Under the pieces are notes generated by a model, which worked only from the letters and a program-made list of their open reading frames with translations, did not search any database and was not told the origin of the DNA. A DNA stretch of 64,000 nucleotides, taken from contig NC_037590.1 of NCBI RefSeq assembly GCF_003073045.1, positions 32,992,327 to 33,056,326 of the forward strand, given 5' to 3'. This document shows, piece by piece, positions 14,961 to 28,900 of the stretch. Source of the stretch: Pomacea canaliculata. Taxonomy: Eukaryota; Mollusca; Gastropoda; Architaenioglossa; Ampullariidae. The position numbers and the translations under genes were made by a program. Each line of letters starts with the position of its first letter. Position 1 is the first letter of the stretch.

Positions 14961-17900
14961 GGATGTGTTTCGCCTCACAAAGGTGCTTCGGTTTGTGTCA
15001 TTGAATGATATTTACTTTATACTGATAATTTTGCTGCCATGATGAAGCTTGTGCGATGGAATACAGTATATGGATCCTACAGGTCTTTCAGAAATTTGGA
15101 TACGTAGCCCCAACCCTCTTCCAACACACACATACCAACAAGCTCTTACAAACACATACACGCACACACACTCACTCACTCAGACAAAAATAGAATAAGA
15201 TAGAGACCCTTGCTGGTTACTAAAGTAATTTTTTCTTTCTTATGTGCCTCTAATCAGCACCAACTGACGTTTAAAGCAGTTTAGGATCGTTAACTTTGCC
15301 TTATCTCCTTGCGGTGGTTTGGTGTTAATTTTGCACATCAAGTCAGGGCAATCCAGTAGACAAGGTATTATCGGTACACCTGTCGCCAAATACAGATAAA
15401 AACATGTTTATGTCGTCTGCATGAAAAAAAGAGAACCTGTTCTTGACTTGTTCCCGTGTCCCAAAATACTGTCTGGCAACAAGTTGCCCAGATTCAAAGT
15501 TGGTTTGCGTTCTGAAAATGCATTTTAAATATTTTACAGTGTTATTTCGGGACTATCAAATCGGAGAAAACCTTACAGAATAACTCAGTTAACATTTCCT
15601 GATAACCGTTCAGATTTAGTGACAAAAAAGTCATGCAACACTGTTATAATAGGGGCTCAAGCTAGACCCCTGAAACTTAACCCTTTCCTTGCAGACGTTA
15701 TCATCTGTTTGTAAACGATCCGTGAAAACAGCATCTCTAGTGTGACCATTGTTCTGAAGATAACAGCATCCTGTGAATATTTTGTGCAAGTCCATCATTA
15801 ACTAGACATCACCGAAAGCCATTCGTGTCTTACTTCCATACAGGTTTACTCCACAAGAAAAAGGATGCAAAGAGGGTTAATTCCGAAATGACTGTAGCAG
15901 CGAATGAAATATTTTCCAAGCAGGCACCTTTGTCATACAGTAAGCCACGCTTATCTTTCACGTTACAAAATAAGACAAGGATTAATGGCTGCATTTTACA
16001 ACCCCGGGAAGTTAAAAATAATAACAAAATGAAGAGGTATGGTCTTAGCTTAGATGCGAGTTTTACCTTCAGGCACTTGAGCATGTCTCCTGCAGCAATT
16101 TTACTTAATGAACAACAAGAATGTTATTAAGAGTGCAGTTATATTTTTTGAGGGGAAAAGATTTGGAAAGAAAACTCTCGTCTGGTGACGTCCCTTAAGA
16201 GCAGGGCAATGTTAACAGCGACACCTGTCTGAAAGAAAATATATTCCTTGTGTTACGAGTCTCTGGACATCTGAATTCTCTGTCTTTTTGTCTTCTGATA
16301 ATAGTGGAATCATCGGATTCGGAGTTGAACACCACAGTTAATACTGACCCTGTCCTTGACCTGGACAAGGAATGCAGCAGCCCCCGAATCCCTTCCCTCC
16401 CAAGCTCCTGTATGGAAATAACGGTGAAATTTATTCGTCCATGCGAAAGCGATCAATCAGCGTTGTTTAGGCAGAAAATGGCGCCGCATCACAGAAAGAA
16501 GAGAAATTCGCCTGAAGGATAGGCATAATTAAATGACGAATTTGCTGCCTGGCAGTCGGAGGAGTTCTTAAAAGTGACGCGCATGAATTGCTAAATCCTG
16601 GGAAGAAACTGGAGGCTTTCAAAATAAAACAAAGTCATGGGAAGACTTCGATGAGGGAGGGAGGTGGTGTGAGGAAAAGCGAGAAGAGTGTGTGAGGGGA
16701 GATAACCAGAGTTAAAAAAAAGACAGCGAAGCAGGGAGGAACAGAGTTAGATAGAGAAGGAGAAAGATGGAGGGGGAGGGAAAAGAAGCAGTGATGGAAG
16801 AGATGTTAGCCTGATATAATTTTTTAATTTTATTATCGCTTACTAAAAATATCTCGCATTCTGTCTTGTTAACAGGTTGTAACATTGGTCTCTTGAATGA
16901 GCGTTGCCGAGGTCATTAGCCACTACTCACGGTTAGAATATTTTCGTTAGAGATATGGCAAATTGTAGTTTATTAAGAACTGGAATTATCTCAGATGTGA
17001 TCTCTGCAAGTGATTTTTACAGAATTTTTATGTGATTTTTTTTACAAGAGTTTTTTTTTTTTTTTAGCAATTTTGTGAAAAGGCTTTTATGAGGCGTTAT
17101 GAGACGCAAAATAGTCACAAGCAAGACCTCGCGAAAAGTAATGTGGACGCTCAGCTAAATGCATTAATTAATGAGCGGGAAAGAACTGTACCAACCCTTC
17201 GACCAACCCTTCGACCAACCCTGTTACCAACTTAGAAACCAACCCACCCAAGCAGTCGCACAAGAAACTAGTCAAACAGTCAATGAGCAATTTGAAATGA
17301 GTTCGACTGATCAAGTAGCTAGGAGGTGATATAAGCTGGAAATTTCTTAAACCAGTAAACTGTGGCCTGTAAATTAGTAGACCGTGCCGTGTAAACCAGT
17401 AAACCGCATGCGTCACGCATCTAAACGCTCTACAGGTGAAAATCAGAAACAGCAGCGCCTCTGACGATGACATACCAAGAGTCAGAACAAGGGCCTCGTG
17501 TGTGTGTGTGTGGTGGGGGTAGGGATGGGGCTGATGGTGGAGGTGGGATAAAGCGCACATAATCCTAGTCGTAGATGCGGATGCCAGGCATGGCGCCAAT
17601 TTTCACACGACCTTGTCGTCTCCCTTTGTTTCTGCCGCCATTTGTCTCCCTTGCGCTGCTAATTCTCTGTTGCTGGTTCATGGCTTGGAGATAAAGTGCC
17701 GGAGCAAGCGAGGGAGCTTTTGGAAGGGACAGTGATATGTTTCTCGCACATTGTGACTGAGCACACAGTGTCTGGATAATTGTCCTCGGCGTTAATAAGG
17801 ACCACAGGTTGGGTCACACACGACCTGGGCTTCTCAAGTTACCTTTCTTACTTCAAGCCAAACCCCCCCCCAAAAAAAAAAAACAAAAAACAAAAACAAA

Positions 17901-20802
17901 ACAAAACAAAAACAAAAACCAGCCCATGGAAGGTTGTACACAGAACTTAAACATCTAAAAACAACAACAGAAAAAAAAAACAAACAAAAAGCAAAGGTAG
18001 TGAAAACCGATACACCATTTTTCACATCTCTCACTCTTACATACACCTGCACAAACATCTCTCTCCAGATACAGGATACCTTAAACGGGGAAGTAAAAAA
18101 TCCAAAACTATTTTAACTTAATAAGGCAATGGGAGACTCGCGTCCAAACTGTGACAATGGAACAAAAAATATCAAGGGTAAACAAGTTTATATTAACTAA
18201 TTAAACACAGGAGGTGGGTGGGTGAGGTTGATGCCAATCCAGCAACTCTGGGTACATCACAGCAAGGCAGCCAGGTCTGTAAATAAATGCCACATGCAGA
18301 GAAAGAATAGTTTGCCCGAGACGAGAAACGAGTATTTAAACACGGACCTATATAAGTATGTGATTTAATGCAACCTATTTTCTCGAAAATGGAAAGTGTC
18401 AGGTCGAAGTAGTGACAAAAGAAATTATTTAGCACACCCTTCCGTCCCAAAGATTGAGGATTTCGTGTCGCGTGGTGACACATGCGACTTTGTATGCGTT
18501 GGTCGGCTTGTCGAGTGTACAGCCTTCACTCACTCAAGTTTACAGGAGCACATACCTGTACTTGTTGGAAATGGACTCATTGCCACAGGCCAGCGTCGTC
18601 AGACAACAACGAAGATGTTTTCTGCTTCAAGTTGGACTGAGATAAAGTCTAGAGGAAGCGTGTACAGTCTCATGAATTTTCTTAAAGCCTGGCAGTGAAA
18701 AATTGTATTATAAAAAGAGATTCCTCTCACCTGTTTTGGGTTATGTAAGTATTTCAAGGGTATGCCTGGACTTCAAGGATATATAGGTACTTCATTGATG
18801 TATATGTATTTCAAAGGTCTTAACATTCTCCGGTTATTTAGTTACAGAAAATTATAATCTTCTTTCTTTTAGAGAACAGGTGATATATAGTCTAGGGAAT
18901 TCACACCTTTCAGGAGTAACCTTTGGTCACAGCCTCCTAACTCAGCAGTGGTCAGAATTTTGCAGAACAATGATTGCATATCAAAGACACTGAGTCATCA
19001 ATCTAGCGATAAAATAACAGAAACAAACTCCAGATGGGAACTTGCAGGTATTCTTCAGATGTGCAATTTTATCACAAGTGTCTGAAAACCTTGTAGCAGA
19101 CCGTGGTTTAGAAGCTGATGACCCAGCATGCTTCAGCCTCAAAGGAGATACACTTGCAGGAGTCCCTGTAGTAGGCGAGGCGCCGGTCTGTTCGAACTCC
19201 ACCTCGGGTGCCAATAAAGTCCTGGTTCTCGCCGCGCGCAACAGGAGGCATCTTGCTGGGTGTGGAAGCTGCTGGGCCACACCGTGCACCGGCCCAGCCC
19301 GGCCTGATTGGCCCAATCTGCCGTAATTGATGTGCACGTGCCGTCAGGTACGGTGTTGCTTGCTCCTCCAAGCGGAGATAACCCCCCTGTCATCCCTTTC
19401 CCACCCCACCCACGCTTGTCGGCCAAAGTCCCGCTTTGAAGAACTTTTCGATATCAAACGGTTGACAAGGCCGCGTGCGGACAGCTTGGCATCTTATCTA
19501 CCTTCTGCCGGCTCACCGTAAACTAGTTCTTACTGTTCACAGCGAGATCAAAGCCTCCGGCGCAGGAGATCTGACCCAGCCTGCCAGGCCCCGTAGAGAG
19601 ACAGGCAGGGGACGAGCTTGATGAGGTAGAGAGGCAAGTGGGTTGGGTGGGTAAGATGGTGGCTTTGTGTTTCTGCGTAAATTTAGTTTTCAGTCACTAG
19701 ATACCCATCATTCTTAATTTGTTCATAAGTTCATAAGATCAACTGCGCTTTCTTCCCTTTAAAAAAAATCCTCGGTTGTTTCAAATTTCCACAGTGTGAA
19801 ACAAGCATGAAAAGAGCCTCCCATGACATGGGAACATTTATGTATTTATACTTTAGATGCTGATTCCTGTCCTAGCAAACCTTTAGTGTAAAAATAGTGT
19901 TTTGAAAGAACTAGATGAAGGCAATAACCACGAGAAGATCAGGTCTTCGTATTATTCTTGTCACCGACCTGGTACAAGTGAAGTATTTTCCCTCGCGCCG
20001 AAACAAATTTGAAATTAAATCTTTTATTGGTATAACTTTTACATCACATTACCGTAAGGCTTCAAAAATTAACCCAAGGGATATGGGAGCACATTATGTC
20101 ACTAGCTGCCTGTGTCCTAGTCACAGATCAACCAAATCCCAAAGAAGTTTATCCTGTAACTTCTCTTCCGTCACCTTTACTGTGAAAGGTATCCATCATC
20201 ATCTCTTTTATCACACCCATAGCTTGAGCTTGTCACGCGACAGCGTCATAACTTACTTTCTGTTACAACTCTAAATCCTGTTTTCGCAGCACATTTTTTT
20301 TTAAAAAGCATGAAAAATAGAAACGTGCCTCTGTCAGCGTGTGGACTGTAGAGTGATGGCGCCTTGCCTGGGTGGTCTCCCTCTACACTCAGACAGGTGA
20401 GGCGCAGTTGTTGGTAACAAAGCCCACCTGGCAACAGCTCGGCTCCTTATTTTAGCTTACTTAGTACATTGTCTTTCCCCCATGGCTCGCTAGTTTTTGT
20501 GAGCTGAGCTTGAGGCTTGTGTGTGTGTGCGCGCGTGTACAAGCGGGTAGGAGCAGAGATTTTTGGCTGTTTTCTTGACAAAAGACGAGAGTTTCGAGAA
20601 AACCTGGACATTCCGTTGTTTTTTTGATGGAATCGCAAGTTCGGAAAAACGCGTGGAGGAAAATGACTTGGCAAACATGTATGTCTTACGCTAACATGTA
20701 GAAATAATTTCCTTTACATATGATGTCTAGAATATAAGGTGTTACATGCGTTATGTATTGTTAAGTGTTGCTTGTGTGTAAAGTGTCGCAGTTAAGTGAT
20801 TA
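14961..20802. other. No gene recognised; minor repeats
   Basis: Contains CA repeats (15125-15185), a short tandem of CCAACCCTTCGA units (17190-17225), an A/C-rich low-complexity block (17863-17990) and a dispersed repeat at 18213-18312. No conserved coding region was seen. Confidence 0.45.
18213..18312 (+). repeat. Dispersed repeat, copy a
   Basis: This shares CCAGCAACT, AATGCCACATGCAGAGAAAG and neighbouring bases with 46318-46430. The two copies lie 28 kb apart in unrelated surroundings, so this is an interspersed repeat, perhaps a SINE tail. No pol III box was found. Confidence 0.5.
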
Positions 20803-20808
20803 GTGTAA

Positions 20809-20984
20809 CAGGGCTTCTGCTTACGCAAAAAATTGTGTACGGTACGCATTAAAATTTCGGAGGACCCCTTCAATTTTCGTCAATGGGGTCCCCTTCAAAT
20901 TTAAGCAAAGAACAGGGACCCCCTTAAAAATCTGAAGAAGGGGTCCCTGAGACCCCAAAGAATTTAGCCTTAGCAGAAGCCCTG
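20809..20984. mobile_element. Small inverted-repeat element (MITE-like)
   Basis: The element has terminal inverted repeats beginning CAGGGCTTCTGCT at both ends. GTGTA occurs one base outside the left end and directly at the right end, a possible short target duplication. The 176-bp inside has further palindromic GGGGTCCC/GGGACCCC blocks. The CAGGG start recalls hAT-derived MITEs, but no 8-bp duplication is visible, so the superfamily is open. Confidence 0.65.
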
Positions 20985-23900
20985 GTGTACTGTTTCTATT
21001 GATTTAGTTTGTTTTCAAAATTTTTTACTATAAATAGAATGAAGTGGACAAAAAGCAAAACAATGAACCTCAGCATTGTCATTTTGAATGTAGACGGTGA
21101 GAGAGAGCTGATTGTGGTTTTAGCCAGATGGGGGTTCAGGAGACGGCGCTTCAGGTGGGTGGGGATGACCTTTGACGGCTTCTTCTTTTTTTCAGTTCTT
21201 CTCTTTTTTTCTTCTGTTTCCACACCTTCGGCACCAACAGCTGCACCTTCTTCTCTGTCTGTTGCTACGACGTCACGGCTCCGAACTCGTGTCCGCTTCC
21301 GCCGCTGCCTCCATCTTCGTCTGGAGAGTCGTCTGCGACATCTGGATGGCCTGCGTGGCCCCGCGCCGAGTCGTCTGCATTGACGACGGGTGTTTTCATC
21401 CTTCGCTATGACATCATCATCATCATCCATCCTCCATCATCCTCATTCTCATCATCTTCATCGCAGCAGTTTGGACATTGTCTTACTAGCTGACCGCATG
21501 AAAGAAATGAACGCTGTCTGAAGCTAGTGGCAATCTTGTTTCCAAAATTGAATGCAGAACAGAGAGGTTCGTTCCCACGCATAGCATCATAGCGATGATC
21601 ACGAGTTAAGTGTGTGACATTCATCCCGATTCATGGGTTTGACCCCTTTCCCCTCGTCCTCCCCTACGCTGTGTGCAGTATCTGAACAATGTACAGTAGT
21701 TCAGTTCACGTTTATTATCTATAATTATTAGGAACTTTGCCTTTGGCTCACACAAGAACACTTACAAACAACATATCAGACCTTGATCATCCACATATAC
21801 AAGCATAAACCTCCCCACATAAGCATGCACTTTCCCCCTTAAAAATACATGTAATGCTAAGATAATACAATACAGCAGTTTGTTCTTGTGCCTACTATTG
21901 ACGATGGTGATGGTGATGGTGATGGTGATGGTGATGGCCACGAGGGACATCTCGTTTGTGATTTTTCGGGTAAAGCACTTTTCATCGCCTTCCAGAAGGC
22001 AGTAGCTAACAGTCTGGGTGGAGAGGGTGTGTAAGGTTTGTACTGATATTTGTCATCTTTGTGATCGCACGGAGATACAGGTCAAAGAGTGGTTTTTGTG
22101 GTTTTGCTTGTTATGGTAATAACAGGATTTATATAGCACATTTCCCGACACAGAGGAGAGCTCAATGCACTTTACAAGACTCAGAGGGCAGGAGACTTTG
22201 ATGCCGTACTCTTTGATTCTTTTGTCCTCTCTGTCGATCCTGATATTCTGGCACTTCCCTGTTTCCCTTGCGTTACATTCATAACAAGATTGTTGCCTAG
22301 TATTTCAAATGTTGGTGCCAATCAATGCAGTGCACTTTTTTCTGTCAATTTCGCACTTTGTGTCGCACTTACTCTTATTGCTCCAGCCCCCCTCCCCTAG
22401 TCAACCGCAGACAATAAGACTTGCACGCTTCACTGAAAACCCTCTACAGTACAATGAACAAACTCTCAAAAGTGACACAAAGCTGACCACTGAAGTGACT
22501 TAAAGTGGGAATTGTTTACCTTCCTGTTCTCTCTCTCTCTCTCCTTATATATAATGTTCTGTAATTTATTCCTCGACACTGGCATTCACAGTTATGCTGC
22601 CAGATTGTTATCGCAATGGAATTTAATACTGGACGACAAGTACATCACCTGTTATGTCCACCTCCCCGTTATAACAATCAGAGCGTTGACAGTCTGTACC
22701 TAACCTCCCAGTCGCCTCAATCTCTGATGTTTTGTCTCTGCTGCTATATTTTGCTTGGGTCGTTGGCTTGGAGTTCGCGGCTGAAACACATGTCGTGTGT
22801 TTGTTGCGAAACTGCCAGACAGGACCAAAAAGACAAATAATGAAAAGCAGAAAAGTTGTCTGCGACTTTCTGATCACATTTACTTAACCTTTAGTGTGTT
22901 TGACAGTAACAGCAGGGTTGGGATAGCGAAAGCTGTAGGATACAAGGTGTGTCTTGCAAACTGTGGCAGTAGTGATTACAAGGAAAATCATCAATCAGAT
23001 TTTTTAAGGAACACACACACACACCAAAAAACCAACAGCAGCAATCTGACTAATATATTTTTTTATTTTCTGATTACATACACCACATGGAGTCATCAAC
23101 CTACAAATAATGTTAAGAATTTTTATAGCAAGTTTATAAACATGACAACACACCAAAACCAAAACAAACAAAAAAGAAAGTACAAAAGTGTCGGAGCCTT
23201 CGTATGCATAGCTTACACACATGCGCATTGCTTTCTACATAGCAACACACGTGTGGACGCATGAACACACGCATGCACCTACGACAAACGCGTGCGCGAC
23301 TGCGGTCTCAAGTAGAGGCTGTGGAAAAGATCCTGGCGTTACTAGGGCATCAGAGCCAACAGGATACTGTGAATCACAATTAGCTGTACGTGGAAGGAGG
23401 AGCTTGCTATCTTGTGCCGTGGCGGCAAACAGAGAAGAACGGCGTAGATAAGCAGTGGCAGATGGATGGACATAGAAAAAGGAATGTTGGACAGATAAGC
23501 AAGAGCAGAACCGAAATGCTGTAAACACTTTAAAAAATAAATAAAATTTCTCAAATACGTCACCAAAACTAAAAATAAAAAGATGGAAAATATACTCACC
23601 CAAGTATTTTATTTTCTTTGACAAGACAGTGATCGGAATGCTTGGTTTAGGTGCCCAAGCATTATGAACTGCAGTCTAAATTAAAGAGAGTTTTATAGAA
23701 ACTGAACCTAGGGGTCGAAACATTAGTCTCTTTAGAGAATGTCACCAATAATTGTGCTGTGTGTTAGTGCGTGCATGGGTGTGTGAGTGAGATGCCATGT
23801 AGCGAGAGCTACGGACGATAACTCTGCAACGCGAAAAGAGGGGTTGGCGCTCCAGTGTTGTCGTTCCTTCAACACCTTCACGTTCAGCGATTCCCGGGAC

Positions 23901-25322
23901 CCGAGGGCGCTAAGGGTGGAGCGTGAAAACAGCCTTGCACGCGGACCCGTGACTTATTCTAGCCTGGATGGGAAGATATCGAGTTGCACGAGCTGTCAAT
24001 AACAAGTCTAGCGTTTCCCCCTTGTTTTGGCCAGGGCTGCCTCCCATCTCTGCGGGTCATCTAGAACAAATAAGCCTTCATCTCTGCACGCGCCTAGCTG
24101 CACGACAACACGCCTCCATCTTCCTGAGTTTCGAAAAAGAACGTCTCTGCAACCTGCTTTCAGCAGCTTCTGTGCTTCAGGCTCGAATCAGTCATCTCAG
24201 TAGCTGGGTTTATGTGTCCAAAACTCTTGACGACACAAAGGGCTTGGTGATAAATATATTGTCATGTGTGACAGGTGATGCCTTTCAAGAAAGTATATGC
24301 TATCGCGTCATATTATTAATTAATTAATCATGAATAATCATTAGACATTTATTTTAAAGAATGTTCTTGTACAATCTTAAGTATTTGCGCAAAAGTTGAT
24401 ATCTTCATACACTTTCATACCAAAGAAGGGGAAATAGAAATATAATAGACTTCTTACCTTCACTGGTACCGGGTGAATCCGGAGCAAGCCGGCCCATCCG
24501 GTGATGGTGGTGGTGGTGGTGGTGGGGAGGCAAGGTGAGACGTAGCAGCGGCGAACATTCGCCATCGGGATCGGTCTTGAGCAACCCTGAGGTCTCCTGG
24601 TGGACGTCCAGTCCATTCCTTCACATACGCAAGTTTCGTTTTGCTTGCCCTGGGGGCGACCACCTTTCATGTACCCTTGCAAGGGCTTACCCTCCTCGCT
24701 GTTTAGGTGTGTGCTTTCATTGTCCGTGCAAGACCAGTCTCAATGTTCATAGACTAGCAAGACACTAATGCAGAGTAGCTGATGCAGTCAAAATTTTGTC
24801 ATAGTTTTGCGTGTGTGAACAGGGTAGAATAGAAGGTAACCTATCAGAATGCATGACGTAGAACACCATTTTATTACAGCTATTCCGATCTTTTAATTAG
24901 AATAAGATATTAATGTTTTTTAAAGGTTTAAAAACGCATCCAGATTACTACCCAAGTAAAACAACATTTACAGAGTTTGATAAAGAAACAAAAGAACAGA
25001 ACTACAAAATAATGCAAGCTGAGCAGATTCAACATTTTCCAGCACCTTTCCGATACGAACACAAACGAGCTGCTGAACGACAAAGGGGAAGTAATACAGT
25101 TCTTACCAAAGTATTCGCCGAGTTGTATTCCCTCATGTATATTTGCGTCTACATTAACGCAAGTCTCATCTGCCATTTGTACATTTTAGGGAAAAAGGAA
25201 ATTGTTTAATATCTGATGATTTGTTTTATCAATATCAGACGTGCTTTAAGAGAAAATAAAAAACCAACAGAAGACATGAAAATGCAACACAAATATCCGA
25301 TTATGGTTAACATGAGTGAATG
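20985..25322. other. No gene recognised; tandem and simple repeats
   Basis: Contains CAT repeats near 21413-21430, six GGTGAT-type units at about 21905-21937, GGT repeats at about 24503-24524 and a TTAAT tract near 24318. No coding homology was found. Above about 24,800 the sequence becomes AT-rich like the gene to the right. Confidence 0.45.
22120..22190. repeat. Second copy of the AGCGC-type dispersed repeat
   Basis: The stretch GGATTTATATAGCACATTT then GAGCTCAATGCACTTTACA resembles the copy at 31896-31955 with substitutions in both arms. It stands alone in the gene-free left part of the window. Confidence 0.4.
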
Positions 25323-25838
25323 TTTATTAGACATTTCCAACCAATATAGACATCAAAGCTGCATAACTTGAACAAAATGACAAAAAGGAAACCATTCGCG
25401 TGTTTCCTAAAGTAGTAAGCAGTGAGTGATCTTAATTTAAACAGTCTAACATTTTTCATTTTTGTATTTAATGGTTAAGCACACTAATCTGTATAAAAGT
25501 TACCTTCTGGCTATTGAATTTCACCAACATCGAGAGATAATAAGAGTTAGAAATTGTTTTAGTATCCATAAAATAGCCAACCCAAATAATTAACAAAAAA
25601 TTAAAATAACAATCTAAGCTAATTACCTGAGGCATAAAAATTTGACTTCAGAATGTGGTGCACAATCAATGCATTTGGCATAACATGTTCTCACCCGATA
25701 CACAGTCAGGTACACTTATTAAATGGCAGTCACTTTCAGAAGTGGTTAAACGACTTGAAATGATGCTGGTACCAGCCTAGCAGCAATATTTCCATGGCCA
25801 GAAAGTTACTGCATGTAAATGGAGTTTAGCTGAACTAA
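25323..25838 (-). other. Probable 3' UTR and poly(A) signal of NPEPPS copy 1
   Basis: After the stop, AT-rich sequence without coding potential continues. On the minus strand an AATAAA hexamer is complementary to 25323-25328, about 510 nt after the stop. This is the first good signal I noted; the true cleavage site is not known. Confidence 0.4.
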
Positions 25839-25973
25839 TCATGCCTTGCTTTTCAGATAAGCAGAAACAGCTTCAGCCTCACGCGACATCCAGCGAGCGT
25901 TGAGACGTATATTTTCACATGACTGCTGCACTGTTCTCTCAGCAGCAGGGGCTGGGTTGACTGTGAAAAATTC
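25839..25973 (-). CDS. NPEPPS: NPEPPS terminal exon
   Basis: The last exon begins [17 protein letters not shown] and ends YLKSKA followed by TGA (25839-25841). It is homologous to the human C-terminus (FFESHPAPSAERTIQQ). It follows a 48-nt exon at 26151-26198 and a good AG acceptor at 25974-25975. Confidence 0.95.
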   Translation of the reverse strand, partial: EFFTVNPAPAAERTVQQSCENIRLNARWMSREAEAVSAYLKSKA

Positions 25974-28900
25974 CTATTATAAAAGAGAAAGACAAATTAG
26001 CTTTGACTTGAATGTTGTTATAAAGATCCACCAAAAGGGACACATTTACAAGACACATATCCAGACCCAGTTGCTTTCCTAATAAGTCCTCATCCAATTG
26101 CATGCACAGCCATCTTAGCCAAAACTAAAAGGTACCAAAAGACAACATACCTCAACTTCCTTTGCCTTCTCTTCTGTCACAAAGTTTTCAGTTGTTGACT
26201 GGGGAAAAAAAAAAAACCAAAAAAACCAAAGTGTTTCAGAAATTTCATGCTACCAAAAATTATGCTCTAACTATAGGGGGTTGCCATTTGCTATATATTC
26301 AGATTTCTTATTAAGTTCTATTTAGTGAATATAATATTTATATGCATACATGTGAGCAAACAAATACATGTTTGCATTTATATGAATGCACACATGTATA
26401 CCGGTTCAAGGAAACGTGTTTTAAGAAAAAAAGACCAAAAGTTTGTTTTATTTAAGCATGTGTAAAAAAAATGCTGTTTGTAAACTTAAGTTAACTTTTC
26501 CACAAGAAGTTAGATTTGAGATGTCTAAGGACATGAGATATATATATATTACTTATTATATGACAGACACACCTAACAATAAAAACGAAAGTGGTTAGGT
26601 AGTTTTTTTTATCCATCTCAAGGCTACATCATTATCAATAGGCAGGAACCTTTATGCCAATGCTACCTCAATATTAATTCCTCATCAGGGAAAATAAATT
26701 TCTCCATCACACAGCACATAAGTGAAGCACAAAATAAACGAATGACCACCTTGACAAGACGAGAGAGTAGGAAACCTCCTTCATAGCGATTGTGAAGTTC
26801 CTTCCAGTTGTCCTTGACAAACTGCCAAGCCAGTTCTCTCCCCTTCACAGATCCCGTCACTCCACCAATAACAAAGACACTGTCTTGTGACCTAACCTTG
26901 TCCTGTTGACAAAAAACAAAAACAAAAAAAAAACAAAACAAAAATACACATTTTGTCCATTGAAAATAACATTTTAAGTAAACTTTTTTCATGACCTACC
27001 AAATGACATGACCACAGGAGTTCCCTATTTTTTTTTTAGTCGCCATGGATCGCCCTCCTTTACCTGCTAATTACTTCCCTTGAACTACCCCCTCCCTATA
27101 AAAGGCTGGCCTACCAGTTGACCACCAGTTTTCTCTTGCATGATCGAAACAGTGGGAGAAAAAGGTAAGACTGACATCTGAGTGTGTGCGCTGGGTCCTG
27201 GTACCATGCCTAGCCTGTAGAAACTTTCACTGAAAAGCGGCTTTTTTCGAGCAACCTCTTTAGGTTTTTTGTTTCTCCTGGATGACTTACAACTTTACTG
27301 ACTTTTTTTTTGACAACTGAGATAACAGTCAAGTTTCTTTATGATGAAGACGGGGCAGTAGACCATGTTGCATCATCACGCATAAGCTATTCATGGAAAT
27401 GCAAGAAACGACACCTTACCTCTTGCAAGTGGTTAAGGTTATACTTTGTTTTGATGTCCCTCTAGGTGTATTCTTTTGGACATGTAACCATCAGTTTAAC
27501 GATCAAAAGGCACAGTTAACATGCCTATGGTACACATTTAAAAATTCTGGCAGTGCCCAGCAAACATCAAGTATAAATTGAAGTTGCTTGTGGAAAAACA
27601 AAAAAAATCCCGAGAATAGCATGTCCAAGGGTGAACACACAGAACCAAACACATTATCACAGTATTGCAAAAAGCAGCCTCAGAAGAAAAATGGTGGGCC
27701 ATTAATGTTATAGTCATTTATATAGATGTAATTCAAGGGAAGTAGCTAACAAAGTTGACTATACTTTCTAATTTTACTCCACTGTTAGAGATGGAGTTCT
27801 ACAGCTAAAGATGCTTGAGGAAATAATTCAAGGGAAGTAACTAATGAGAGACGAAATGCTCTCGAGTTCTAGTCTCGCAGTTCAAGACTGAATTCCATGG
27901 CAGACAGTGTAAAAGGTAGTGAAACTACTATGATTATGTCATCTGTGAAAATCAAAGAAGAAACATAAGCAGGGAAGTGGAAAAAAAGAAGATACCCATA
28001 AATCAGCTTTGGTTTTTATTGAAATGGAAAAGGACAATGAAGAGAAACCATTACTGTTACAAGAATATTTTCCACATTAGATTAAGGCCATGAATGTGCC
28101 AAATAATCTTCCACTCTTCTCAACATAACTACCAATAATATGTTATTTTTAAAAAGACATAAATCCACAAAATGCTAGTCCACATTATGAAAGCACCTTC
28201 TTGCAACCTACCGACATAGCGAACTGTAGAGTTCTGCGGATGAGGCCTTCATCCTGAGTGGATCCTAATGCACGATTAATGCGCGCTTTTTCCTCCTGCA
28301 TGTCTGCTTTATCATACAGCTAGATAGGAAGAACAAAGCCATCTTTACTTGAGCATGCACACACACACACACTTTCTGACAGCGACTTAATGCAAATATA
28401 TCTACCTCTCAGAACTGTTCTGCTAATACCTCGGTGGAGGCCATTTGATTTTCTTCCCTGACTGACCTGAGTATCCAGCTTGTTTAGAATAATGGGTGCA
28501 GTCCTATGTGCTAAAAATGCTTCTTTATAACTACAAAGCTTGACAATATGATTCACCCCAACTTCAAAAGACCACCTTTTTCTAGCAATCTTTATGGAGA
28601 AAACAGAACAGAAAACCTTAAAAGGTCGGTCAGATGTAGCTTACCTTTAACTTAAGGCAATTTTGTCAATACAAAATAGAAACTATGATCACATTCTCCA
28701 ATTCTACAATAAGGAACAGCAAATAAGATATAGTCAAGGCTACAACGAGGCACTGGGAATTAAATGTATTTAACTCCAAGAAATAAATGTGTAAGAATAA
28801 ACTGTAAACATTACTCCATGCTAGTCTAATAATCTGTTATAATTATAATGGGGGATATACAATTTCCAATTGTCTTTCAGTTTTAATACAAACCTCAAGC

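Noticed and set aside
19180-19215. A tRNA B box (GTTCGAACTCC)
   Set aside because: No matching A box, acceptor stem or T stem can be formed around it.
20801-20992. 8-bp hAT-type target duplication around the small inverted-repeat element
   Set aside because: The eight bases on each side differ; only GTGTA is shared, with a one-base offset.
21905-21937. CRISPR-like direct repeats
   Set aside because: The GGTGAT units are a simple microsatellite without spacers, in a eukaryotic genome.
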